This document shows, piece after piece, positions 6,862 through 13,543 of a stretch of DNA of 19,863 bases; position 1 is the first letter of the stretch; every line of letters starts with the position of its first letter. A program made the position numbers and the translations under genes. The stretch comes from CAVSZB01 sp964420395. GTDB lineage: Bacteria > Krumholzibacteriota > Krumholzibacteriia > LZORAL124-64-63. Where the stretch lies: assembly GCA_964420395.1 (NCBI GenBank), contig CAYQTJ010000042.1, forward strand, positions 1 to 19,863, read 5' to 3'. Below the pieces are notes generated by a model. The model made no database searches and was not told the origin of the DNA. It was given only the letters and a program-made list of their open reading frames with translations.

Positions 6862-8714
6862 AGCGCCTCCTGCAGGCGCTGTGGCGCCCCTGGCTCCTCC
6901 ACGCCGCCGGCATCGCCGTGGTGCTGGTCGTGGCGTTCGACCTGTTGCGCATCCCGCTCGACGCCCGCACGCCCGAGGCGCACCCCGCCTGGAACGAGGG
7001 GACGCCGAGCGTGGCGGCGGTGATCGTCTCGCGCGCCGGGATCGAGGCGGAGGCCGGGGCGCCGCCGCCGTTCTCGCAGCGCGACTGGGGACTCGCCTGG
7101 ACCAACACCGTCCAGCAGGAGATCGGGCCGTGCCGCGTGCTCGACGCGGCCCGGCTCAGCGACGAGCCGCTCGACCGCTACGGCCTGCTCGTCGTCACCC
7201 GCGGCGCGCGCGGCCGGCTCGACGCGGCCGCCGTGGCCCGCCTCGCCGCGTGGGTGGCGTCGGGCGGCGGCCTGATCGCCGAGCTGCCGGGCCCCGAGCT
7301 GGCGGCGCTGACCGGGCTGAGCGAGGAGCTGCCGCCCGGCCGCGCGCAGGCGTGGCTGCCTTTCGCCGCCGACCCCGCGTTCCTGGCGCCGCGGGAGGGG
7401 CTGGCGCGGCTGCCGCTCTGGACCCGCCTGCCGGAGGTCGTTGCCGTACCGCCCGGCAGCGCGGTGCTCGGCACCCTGGCCGGCCGCCCCGCCTTCCTCT
7501 CCCGCCCGCACGGCGAGGGGGTGGTCGTGACCGTGCTGTGCGACTTCGGCCTCTTCCTCGTGGCGACGCAGCAGGGCCGGCCCGAGGAGGACTACACGGT
7601 GGTCAACCGGTACGGCGAGCACCTCGCGCCGGACCTCAAGACCGCCGACCTGATGGCCGACGGCGCCTATCGCGACAACGACGTCCCGCTGGCCGACCTG
7701 CTCGAGCGGGCGCTCGTGGCGCACGTGCGGGGGCGCGTCCTCGTGCCGGCGCTGGCGCCGTGGCCCGACGGCGCGCCGGGGGTCTACCTGATGACCCACG
7801 ACGACGAGTCGCGCGGGGCGAAGGCGCAGTGGATGCCCGACGACGAGGCGGCGCGCGGCGTGCCGTCGACCATCTACTACATCCCGACCGCGCAGCTCGC
7901 CCGCGCCGGCCCCGACCGCGACTCCGTGGCGAAGGTCGCCGCCGACGGCCACGCGGTCGGCCTGCACTGGGTGCGGGGGCACGGCGAGTACGCGCTGCGG
8001 CGCCTCACGGGGCTGCCCAAGCTCGGGCCGTTCATGCGGGAGATCGTCCTGCCGGGGCAGGCGGCGCGGGTCGCCGCGGCCCTGCCGGACCGCGCGCCGG
8101 TGCGCCACACCCGCATCCACTACCTGCTCTGGGACCGGGAGTGGGCCCGCCCGTTCGCGCAGCTGGCGGCGGCCGGCATCGCCCTCGACAGCAGCTACGG
8201 CCCCGACTTCAACTGCAAGGGCTACCTGTTCGGCACCGCCTACCCGTTCCACCCCCTCGACGCGAGCGGGCTGCCGTTCCCCCTCTGGGAGCTGCCGTAC
8301 CAGCACTCCGAGATGGAGGCGGGGGCCGACGCCGCCTGGCTCGCCGGCCTGGCGGCCCGCAGCCGGGAGGGTGACCACGCCGCGATAGTGTCGCTGTTCC
8401 ACCCGCCGTTCTTCGCCTTCGCGCCGTCGGCCGAGACCTACCGGATGTGGCGCGACGCGCCGGGCCTGCTGGCGACGGCCGGCCACCCGGCGCTGACGAT
8501 GGAGCAGGTGCGGGCGTTCGTGGCGGCGCGGGAGGGAACGGAGCTGGCGATCGTGCGGGACGGGGGGCGCCCGGCAGGGGTCGCCTTCGCCGTGCCCGGC
8601 TCCGCCGCGGGGCTGCGCCTGCGGTGGCGTCCCGGCGAGACGCCGCCGGACGACGCCGCGCTGGCCGGCCGCGGCACGCGTGCGGCCCCGGGGGCGCGGT
8701 CCGGGCCGCGGTGA
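6858..8714 (+). CDS. Membrane-anchored GATase-like plus divergent polysaccharide-deacetylase-like protein (paralogue 2)
   Basis: This 618-residue protein has the same architecture as its upstream neighbour: a signal-anchor (about 12-29), a GATase1-like region (about 50-160, with YGLLVVTRG and GGGLIAELPG) and a NodB-like domain. Shared landmarks are MTHDDES (312-318), a STIYYIP strand, GLHWVRGH (H370, H375), HYLLWDREW, DSSYGPDF (444-451), GYLFGTAYPFHP and LFHPPFF (H515). Unlike paralogue 1 it keeps a second histidine, but five rather than the usual four residues after the first. If that histidine binds metal this copy could be the active one and paralogue 1 a partner or pseudoenzyme; that is inference. 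The GTG start overlaps the previous stop by four bases, so translation is coupled. The last residues (about 600-618) are Arg/Gly/Pro-rich, and the stop sits in a strong inverted repeat. No signal cleavage site is obvious. Confidence 0.85.
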   Translation: MKRLLQALWRPWLLHAAGIAVVLVVAFDLLRIPLDARTPEAHPAWNEGTPSVAAVIVSRAGIEAEAGAPPPFSQRDWGLAWTNTVQQEIGPCRVLDAARLSDEPLDRYGLLVVTRGARGRLDAAAVARLAAWVASGGGLIAELPGPELAALTGLSEELPPGRAQAWLPFAADPAFLAPREGLARLPLWTRLPEVVAVPPGSAVLGTLAGRPAFLSRPHGEGVVVTVLCDFGLFLVATQQGRPEEDYTVVNRYGEHLAPDLKTADLMADGAYRDNDVPLADLLERALVAHVRGRVLVPALAPWPDGAPGVYLMTHDDESRGAKAQWMPDDEAARGVPSTIYYIPTAQLARAGPDRDSVAKVAADGHAVGLHWVRGHGEYALRRLTGLPKLGPFMREIVLPGQAARVAAALPDRAPVRHTRIHYLLWDREWARPFAQLAAAGIALDSSYGPDFNCKGYLFGTAYPFHPLDASGLPFPLWELPYQHSEMEAGADAAWLAGLAARSREGDHAAIVSLFHPPFFAFAPSAETYRMWRDAPGLLATAGHPALTMEQVRAFVAAREGTELAIVRDGGRPAGVAFAVPGSAAGLRLRWRPGETPPDDAALAGRGTRAAPGARSGPR

Positions 8715-8736
8715 CGCCGGCCGGCGTCGCGCCCGG
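8701..8736 (+). terminator. Strong GC hairpin spanning the stop of the deacetylase-like operon
   Basis: A perfect 16-bp palindrome (8713-8728, arms GACGCCGG and CCGGCGTC) is extended by CCGGGC (8701-8706) and GCG (8708-8710), which pair with GCCCGG (8731-8736) and CGC (8728-8730) around a small bulge. It overlaps the TGA at 8712-8714. No T-tract follows. It is placed as the 3' end of the two-gene operon, but it could instead be a DNA-level palindrome. Confidence 0.4.
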
Positions 8737-8910
8737 GAATACCGCTTGGAGCCGTGCCGCCCGGCGCGCTACCTTGGGCGGCGGCCGCGGCAGGAACCGG
8801 AGCGGGCGCATCGCTGTTCAAGGGGGAGTTGCGCCGGCCGCCGCCGGAAATCCGCGCCGGGAAGTGGCGGGTCGTGCCCGATGGGGCGTTGATGGGTACG
8901 GGACGGGGCC

Positions 8911-8938
8911 TTGCCACTTCGGCGCGCCATGGTATCGT
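8911..8938 (+). promoter_or_regulatory. Promoter of the secreted multidomain protein gene
   Basis: TTGCCA (8911-8916) and TATCGT (8933-8938) are 16 bases apart, with an extended TGn before the -10. The start would fall near 8945, giving a leader of about 65 nt that includes the AGGAAAGGGG ribosome site at 8991-9000. A weaker candidate further up is TTGGAG (8746-8751) with TACCTT (8770-8775). Otherwise I see nothing coding in the 294-base gap 8715-9008. Confidence 0.5.
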
Positions 8939-9008
8939 TTATGCATCCCACCGTCGCGGTCAGTCAGGCCCGGTCTCTCAACAGATGTAGAGGAAAGGGG
9001 TTAGGCCA

Positions 9009-10388
9009 GTGCGTTACCCCTCGGCACCGACGCAAAAGGCAAGGGCCCGCAGCACCTTGCGCCTCCTCGCGGTCCTGTTCGTGCTCGTCCCGGCCGCCGC
9101 CGCGGCGCAGCCGGTGATCGGCAACGCGAGCGGCCAGATGGTCCCGGGCGCCACGGTCACGATCACCGGCACGAACTTCGGGGCGGGCGGCCAGCTGCTG
9201 TCGTGGGACGACTTCGAGCGCGGCAGCAACGGGACGACCATCCACAACGTGGCGCCGGTCGTCGGGCCGAACTGGACCAACATGATCCCGACCAACCCGG
9301 CCCGCTACAGCAACGAGCGGTCGAATTCCGGCTCCATGAGCGCGAAGATCAGCTGGGAGACCTACTCGATCTGCGCCTTCGGCACGACCAACATCGGCGC
9401 GCAGCGCAGCATCTACATGACCTTCTGGCGCTACCACGACCCGAGCAATCCCACGCTGGCGCCGACGTACAACCACAAGACCGCCTACTTCTACGGCCCG
9501 GCGAACGAGCTCAACCAGTGGCTCCCCTTCATGATCCCGGCCGGCACCCAGGGCTGGGCCTCGCAGCTCCAGAACCAGCCGGGGCGCATCTACTACTGGA
9601 ACGGCCCCACCTATGCCCAGACGACCTACAACTGGGGCCGTTGGGAGACCTTCATCAACTACGACACCTCGCTGGCGACCAACGACGGCTACGTCGAGGA
9701 CTGGTACAACTGCGTCCGCTACGTCAGCTCGGCCAACCAGGACCTGAGCAACACGGAGGGGGGCAACGGGGTCGAGGACATCCGGATCGGCCACATGTTC
9801 CAGGGCTACGAGAACATGGACTACGTCCGGTCGTACATCGACGACGTCTACATCTCGACCAGCCGGGCCCGCGTCGAGCTGGGCAACGCCTCGACGTTCA
9901 CCGCCTGCACGTTGCGCGAGATCCTGGTGCCGCAGTCGTGGGGCAGCAGCGTCATCACGGCGACCATGCGCTACAACCGCTTCACCCCCGGCAGCCAGGC
10001 GTGGCTCTTCGTGGTCGACGCGAACGGCACGCCGTCCGCCGGCCGCCAGGTCACGCTCGGCGGCAGCGCCGACACGACGCCGCCGTCCCTCGGGATCACT
10101 GCTCCCGTCGCGCCGGGCGGCACCTACGATGCCCCGGCCCTCACCGTGGACGTCTCCGGCACCGCCAGCGACAACGTCGGGATCGGCTCGATCCGCTGGG
10201 CCAACAGCCTCGGCGGCAGCGGCGTCGCCCAGGGCACGACGACCTGGCTCGTCGACAACCTGCCGCTGCAGCCCGGCACGAACGTCGTCACGGTCACCGC
10301 CGCCGACAACGCCGGCAACGAGACGCAGCGCCAGATCACCGTTCTGTACCAGGCGCCGGGCATGCCGGGCCAGCCGATTCGCAACTGA
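9009..10388 (+). CDS. Secreted multidomain protein: IPT/TIG-like, jelly-roll (LamG-like) and Ig-like domains
   Basis: This 459-residue protein has a GTG start with AGGAAAGGGG eight bases upstream. A long signal peptide has a basic N-region, a hydrophobic core at about 17-30 and probable cleavage after AAA (residue 33, before QPV). GATVTITGTNFG (47-58) is typical of the first strands of an IPT/TIG domain. About 65-290 is aromatic- and Asn-rich and ends IDDVYISTSRARVELGN (277-293), as in concanavalin-like jelly-roll domains that bind or cleave glycans. SWGSSVITATMRYN (310-323) and WLFVVDANGTPSAG (332-345) look like the rest of an IPT domain. A C-terminal Ig-like domain starts DTTPPSLGITAPV (355-367) and ends VTVTAADNAGN. 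No catalytic residues can be named. A secreted glycan-binding or lyase-like protein is plausible. It has its own promoter and lies between deacetylase-like and glycosyltransferase genes. No PEP-CTERM or LPXTG sorting tail is visible. Confidence 0.88.
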   Translation: MRYPSAPTQKARARSTLRLLAVLFVLVPAAAAAQPVIGNASGQMVPGATVTITGTNFGAGGQLLSWDDFERGSNGTTIHNVAPVVGPNWTNMIPTNPARYSNERSNSGSMSAKISWETYSICAFGTTNIGAQRSIYMTFWRYHDPSNPTLAPTYNHKTAYFYGPANELNQWLPFMIPAGTQGWASQLQNQPGRIYYWNGPTYAQTTYNWGRWETFINYDTSLATNDGYVEDWYNCVRYVSSANQDLSNTEGGNGVEDIRIGHMFQGYENMDYVRSYIDDVYISTSRARVELGNASTFTACTLREILVPQSWGSSVITATMRYNRFTPGSQAWLFVVDANGTPSAGRQVTLGGSADTTPPSLGITAPVAPGGTYDAPALTVDVSGTASDNVGIGSIRWANSLGGSGVAQGTTTWLVDNLPLQPGTNVVTVTAADNAGNETQRQITVLYQAPGMPGQPIRN

Positions 10389-10431
10389 GCCGGCTGCCTC
10401 GCGCGGCCCGCGCCGGTCATGTCGGGGGACA

Positions 10432-11463
10432 ATGACTCAGCCGGTCGACCCGGTCGCCAGCGGGCTGGCGCCGTTCGTGCGCCCACTCTGGATCACCTGG
10501 CTGGACCACCAGCGCACGCGCAGCCTGGTGCGGCACCTGGGCGTGCCGCTGCACGTGCGTGACGTCAAGGGCGCGCTGAAGCGGCACGTGGGCGGCTGCG
10601 TCTGGGCCGTGCGGCTGCTGCGGCGGGAGCGCCCGGACCTGGTCTTCCTCCACCTCTCCTACGCGCTGCTCATCGCCTGCGTCGCGTACAAGCTCCTGCG
10701 GCGCGGCCGGGTCGTCCTGGTGGCCGATTGCCACAACAAGACGCTGAAGTGGCTGGCGCCCGGGCCGCTGCGCCCGCTGTCGGCGGCGGTCAAGGGGTGG
10801 CTGTTCCGGCGCGTGGACATCGCGGTGGTGACGAACGCGCAGCTGGTGCCGATCGCGGCGGCCCTCGCCCCCGCGGTCGCGGTGCTGCGGGACCCCCTGC
10901 CGGTCTGGGCGGACGCGGGCGCGGGCGGGCCGCCGGCCGCCCCGTGCGCCCCCGGTCCCCACGTCTTCTTCGTCTGCAGCTTCGATCGCGACGAACCGGT
11001 CGACGCCGTGTTCGGGGCCGCGGCGCGGATCGTCCGCGAGCTCGACCTCGACGTCGTGATCAGCGGGAACCCGCGCCGGGTCGTGGTGCCGGCGGAGGTC
11101 GCGCGCGAGGGGCGGATCCGGCTGCCCGGCTTCATGCCGGATCCGGTGTACCAGGCCTGCCTGAGCGGGGCCCGGGCGGTCGTCGTCCTGACCAGGGACC
11201 GCGACTGCCTGGTCTGCGGCGCCTACGAGGGGCTCGCGGCCGGCCGGCCGCTCGTCCTCTCCGACACGCCGGTCCTGAGGGAGGCCTTCGGCGAGAGCGC
11301 GGTCTACGCCGCCAACGACGCCGACGCCATCGCGCGCGCCGTGGCCGCGGCCTGCCCGCCCGACCCGGCCCGGCAGGAGCGCGCCAGGCAGCGCTTCCTC
11401 GGCGCCTTCCAGGTCGAGTGGGACGCGTTCCGGAGGCAACTGGCGGCCTGCGCGCGCCGGTGA
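10432..11463 (+). CDS. Glycosyltransferase, GT4-like (GT-B fold)
   Basis: This 343-residue cytosolic protein has a GT-B layout. The N-terminal Rossmann half contains RPDLVFLHLSYALLIACVAY (67-86) and VVLVADCHNKTLKWL (94-108). The C-terminal half contains VFFVCSFDRDEPVD (178-191), VVISGNP (208-214), RIRLPGFMPDPVYQACLSGA (228-247) and EGLAAGRPLVLSDTPVLREA (266-285). The last corresponds to the EX7E-type nucleotide-sugar-binding segment of family 4, with E266 and the second acid displaced. The sugar donor cannot be read. I use the ATG at 10432, which has GGGGG four bases upstream; earlier in-frame codons run into the preceding gene and read as Arg/Ser/Pro-rich shadow sequence. The gap to the secreted protein's stop is 43 bases, so co-transcription from 8911-8938 is likely. 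A GC hairpin follows the stop. Confidence 0.85.
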   Translation: MTQPVDPVASGLAPFVRPLWITWLDHQRTRSLVRHLGVPLHVRDVKGALKRHVGGCVWAVRLLRRERPDLVFLHLSYALLIACVAYKLLRRGRVVLVADCHNKTLKWLAPGPLRPLSAAVKGWLFRRVDIAVVTNAQLVPIAAALAPAVAVLRDPLPVWADAGAGGPPAAPCAPGPHVFFVCSFDRDEPVDAVFGAAARIVRELDLDVVISGNPRRVVVPAEVAREGRIRLPGFMPDPVYQACLSGARAVVVLTRDRDCLVCGAYEGLAAGRPLVLSDTPVLREAFGESAVYAANDADAIARAVAAACPPDPARQERARQRFLGAFQVEWDAFRRQLAACARR

Positions 11464-11469
11464 GGGCCC

Positions 11470-11490
11470 GCCCGGGCGACGGTCCCGGGC
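11470..11490 (+). terminator. GC hairpin after the GT4-like gene
   Basis: GCCCGGG (11470-11476) and CCCGGGC (11484-11490) form a perfect 7-bp inverted repeat with a 7-base spacer, starting seven bases after the glycosyltransferase stop. No T-run follows. It lies immediately before a possible promoter (11493-11521) for the methyltransferase, so it may instead be regulatory. Confidence 0.35.
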
Positions 11491-11492
11491 AG

Positions 11493-11521
11493 TTGCGAAC
11501 CCCCGTGTCCGGCCATACCAT
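11493..11521 (+). promoter_or_regulatory. Possible promoter of the methyltransferase gene
   Basis: TTGCGA (11493-11498) and TACCAT (11516-11521) are separated by 17 bases, each matching four of six consensus positions. The leader would be about 55 nt and includes GGAAGG (11571-11576), six bases before the ATG. Confidence 0.35.
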
Positions 11522-11582
11522 GGCCGGATTGCCGACTCCGGGCCGGTTCCCGCCCGGATCCCACCGCAGCGGAAGGCGGGCC

Positions 11583-12338
11583 ATGCGCCACCAGGACGAG
11601 AAAGCGTTCTTCGACGAGGAATACACCAACGACGCGCGCCGCGTGGTCGGCAAGTACTACGCGATCATGAAGCGCAGCACGGAGTTCTACGGCGACGCCC
11701 TGATGGAGGACTGCGCCGGCCTGCGGGTGCTCGAGTACGGCTGCGGCGAGGGCTCCTACGCCTTCGAGCTCGCCAAGCGCGGCGCCGACGTCGTCGGCAT
11801 CGACATCTCCACGGTGGCCATCGAGAAGGCGTCGGCCAAGGCCGCCGGGCTCGGCCTGAAGATAGACTTCCGCGAGATGGACGCCGAGGCGCTGCAGTTC
11901 CCGGACGCCTCGTTCGACCTGATCTGCGGCACCGGCATCATCCACCACCTCGACGTCGCCAAGTCGATGAGCGAGCTGGCGCGGGTGCTCAAGCCGGGCG
12001 GGCGCGCCGTGTTCGCCGAGCCGCTCGGCCACAACCCGGCGCTCTGGGCCTTCCGGCGGCTGACGCCCCGCCTGCGCACGGCCGACGAGCACCCCCTGCT
12101 CAAGAAGGACCTCGACCTGATGCGGCGGACCTTCCGGCGCGTGGACATCCGCTACTTCCACCTCGCGTCGTTCTTCTCCATCCCGTTCCTGCCGACCCGC
12201 ATCTTCTGGCCGGTGCTTCGGGCGATGGACGGGCTCGACGCCGCGGTGTTCCGCGTCGTGCCGCCGCTGGGGCTGCTGGCGTGGTACTGCGTGATCACGC
12301 TCGGGGAGACGAAGCGCGCCCCGGTCGCGGCGCGCTGA
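11583..12338 (+). CDS. Class I SAM-dependent methyltransferase (Methyltransf_11-like)
   Basis: This 251-residue protein has a clear Rossmann methyltransferase core. Motif I is VLEYGCGEGSYAFELA (49-64). The acidic ribose-binding residue is in GIDIS (72-76), FREMDAEALQFPDASFDLI (96-114) carries the next acidic motif, GIIHHLD (118-124) follows motif post-I/II, and LKPGG (136-140) is the conserved loop. The C-terminal third (about 193-240) is unusually hydrophobic, suggesting membrane association or a lipid-linked substrate. That would fit methylation of a lipid-linked glycan, lipid or quinone, but the substrate is not readable. I chose the ATG at 11583, which has GGAAGG six bases upstream. An in-frame ATG at 11520 would add 21 residues of Gly/Pro/Arg-rich sequence and overlaps the promoter. 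The gene sits after the glycosyltransferase and converges on wecB. Confidence 0.88.
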   Translation: MRHQDEKAFFDEEYTNDARRVVGKYYAIMKRSTEFYGDALMEDCAGLRVLEYGCGEGSYAFELAKRGADVVGIDISTVAIEKASAKAAGLGLKIDFREMDAEALQFPDASFDLICGTGIIHHLDVAKSMSELARVLKPGGRAVFAEPLGHNPALWAFRRLTPRLRTADEHPLLKKDLDLMRRTFRRVDIRYFHLASFFSIPFLPTRIFWPVLRAMDGLDAAVFRVVPPLGLLAWYCVITLGETKRAPVAAR

Positions 12339-12370
12339 GCGGGGGCCGCCGCGGCGCGCCTCAGCGCGCC
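12329..12370. terminator. Shared bidirectional hairpin covering both convergent stop codons
   Basis: GGCGCGCTGAG (12329-12339) and CTCAGCGCGCC (12360-12370) are a perfect 11-bp inverted repeat with a GC-rich 20-base spacer. The arms contain the TGA of the methyltransferase and the TGA of wecB on the opposite strand. A symmetric hairpin between convergent genes is well placed to end both transcripts, although no T-tracts flank it. Confidence 0.5.
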
Positions 12371-13521
12371 GGCGGCACGAACTCGCCGAGGTCCGCGCGG
12401 GGCCACGGCCCCGCCGCGAAGCGGTGCTCCAGGACGGCGGCGATCCTCTCCGCCGCGCGGCCGTCGCCGTAGGGGTTCACGGTGCGCGCCATGCGCTCGT
12501 AGGCCGCCGGATCGTCCAGCAGCCGGTCGCTCTCCGCGACGATCCTCTCCTCGTCCGTCCCCACCAGCCGCACGGTGCCCGCCAGCACCGCCTCCGGGCG
12601 CTCGGTCTGCGCGCGCAGCACCAGCACCGGCTTGCCCAGGCTGGGGGCCTCCTCCTGGACCCCGCCCGAGTCGGTCAGGATCAGGTGGCAGTCGGCCATC
12701 AGCCGCACGAACTCCGCGTACGCCACCGGCTCGATCAGCTCGACGTTGGGCAGGCCGCCGAGCAGCTCGCCGACCGGCCCGCGGATGTTCGGGTTCGGGT
12801 GGACCGGGTAGATCACGTGCAGGTCGGGCCGCGCGGCGGCGAGCCGGCGCAGCGCCCGGCAGATGGCGCGGATGCCGTCGCCGAAGTTCTCGCGCCGGTG
12901 CGCGGTGACGAGGAGTCCGCGCCGCCCGGCCGGGAAGCGCCGCGGCAGGGCCGCCAGGGCGGGGCCGGCCAGCGCCATCTGCAGGGCGTCGATGGCGGTG
13001 TTGCCGGTGACGAAGATCCGCGCCGGCGCCACCCCCTCGCGCAGGAGGTTGTCGCGGCTCTCCGGGGTGGGCGGGAAGTGCAGTTCGCAGAGCGCCCCGG
13101 CGAGGCGCCGGTTCATCTCCTCGGGGAACGGATTGCGCGGGTCGCCGGTGCGCAGCCCCGCCTCCACGTGCCCGACCGGGACGTCGCAGTAGAACGCGGC
13201 CAGCGCGCAGGCGAAGGTGGTCGTCGTGTCGCCGTGCACGAGGACGAGGTCGGGCCGCTCCGCCTCGAGGTAGCGACACATGCCGTCGAGCACCTGCGCG
13301 GTGATCCGGCGCAGGTCCTGGTTCGGGGTCATGACGTCGAGGTCGTGGTCCGCGCGCAGGCCGAAGACGGCGAGCGCCTGGTCGAGCATCTCGCGGTGCT
13401 GCGCCGTCACGCAGACGCGGCAGTCGAACGTCCCGGGCCGCGCCGCCAGGGCCGCCGCCACCGGCGCCATCTTGATGGCCTCGGGCCGGGTGCCGAAGGC
13501 CAGGACGATCTTGCGGGCCAC
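12361..13521 (-). CDS. wecB: UDP-N-acetylglucosamine 2-epimerase (non-hydrolysing)
   Basis: This 386-residue protein is full length for the family and interconverts UDP-GlcNAc and UDP-ManNAc in the cytosol, supplying ManNAc-type sugars for surface polysaccharides. Family signatures run in order: FGTRPEAIKMAP (9-20), HGDTTTTFA (96-104), GHVEAGLRTGD (117-127), PFPEEMNR (131-138), VTAHRREN (205-212), HPNPN (241-245), TDSGGVQEEAPSLGKPVL (283-300) and TERPEAVLAGT (306-316), with YGDGRAAERI near the end. The conserved acids (D98, E120, E134) and H208 of the active site are all present. The start is GTG at 13521, with GGAAAGG about nine bases upstream; no ATG lies nearby. It is the last gene of a three-gene operon, 22 bases after the ligase-like gene. 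No wecC-type dehydrogenase is in the window, so the fate of ManNAc is open. Confidence 0.96.
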   Translation of the reverse strand: MARKIVLAFGTRPEAIKMAPVAAALAARPGTFDCRVCVTAQHREMLDQALAVFGLRADHDLDVMTPNQDLRRITAQVLDGMCRYLEAERPDLVLVHGDTTTTFACALAAFYCDVPVGHVEAGLRTGDPRNPFPEEMNRRLAGALCELHFPPTPESRDNLLREGVAPARIFVTGNTAIDALQMALAGPALAALPRRFPAGRRGLLVTAHRRENFGDGIRAICRALRRLAAARPDLHVIYPVHPNPNIRGPVGELLGGLPNVELIEPVAYAEFVRLMADCHLILTDSGGVQEEAPSLGKPVLVLRAQTERPEAVLAGTVRLVGTDEERIVAESDRLLDDPAAYERMARTVNPYGDGRAAERIAAVLEHRFAAGPWPRADLGEFVPPAR

Positions 13522-13543
13522 GTGGACGCGCCTTTCCGCCGGC

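Noticed and set aside
6801..8486. Long minus-strand open frame opposite the second deacetylase-like gene
   Set aside because: Same shadow composition, no motif or ribosome site; the sense gene is supported by paralogy with its neighbour.
2228..10388. PEP-CTERM/exosortase or LPXTG sorting of the two secreted proteins
   Set aside because: Neither protein ends with a sorting motif plus hydrophobic helix and basic tail, and no exosortase or sortase gene is present.
10728..11582. N-terminal extension of the methyltransferase frame through the glycosyltransferase gene
   Set aside because: The extension is out of frame with the real glycosyltransferase and reads as Arg/Gly/Ala-rich shadow. The ATG at 11583 has a good ribosome site.
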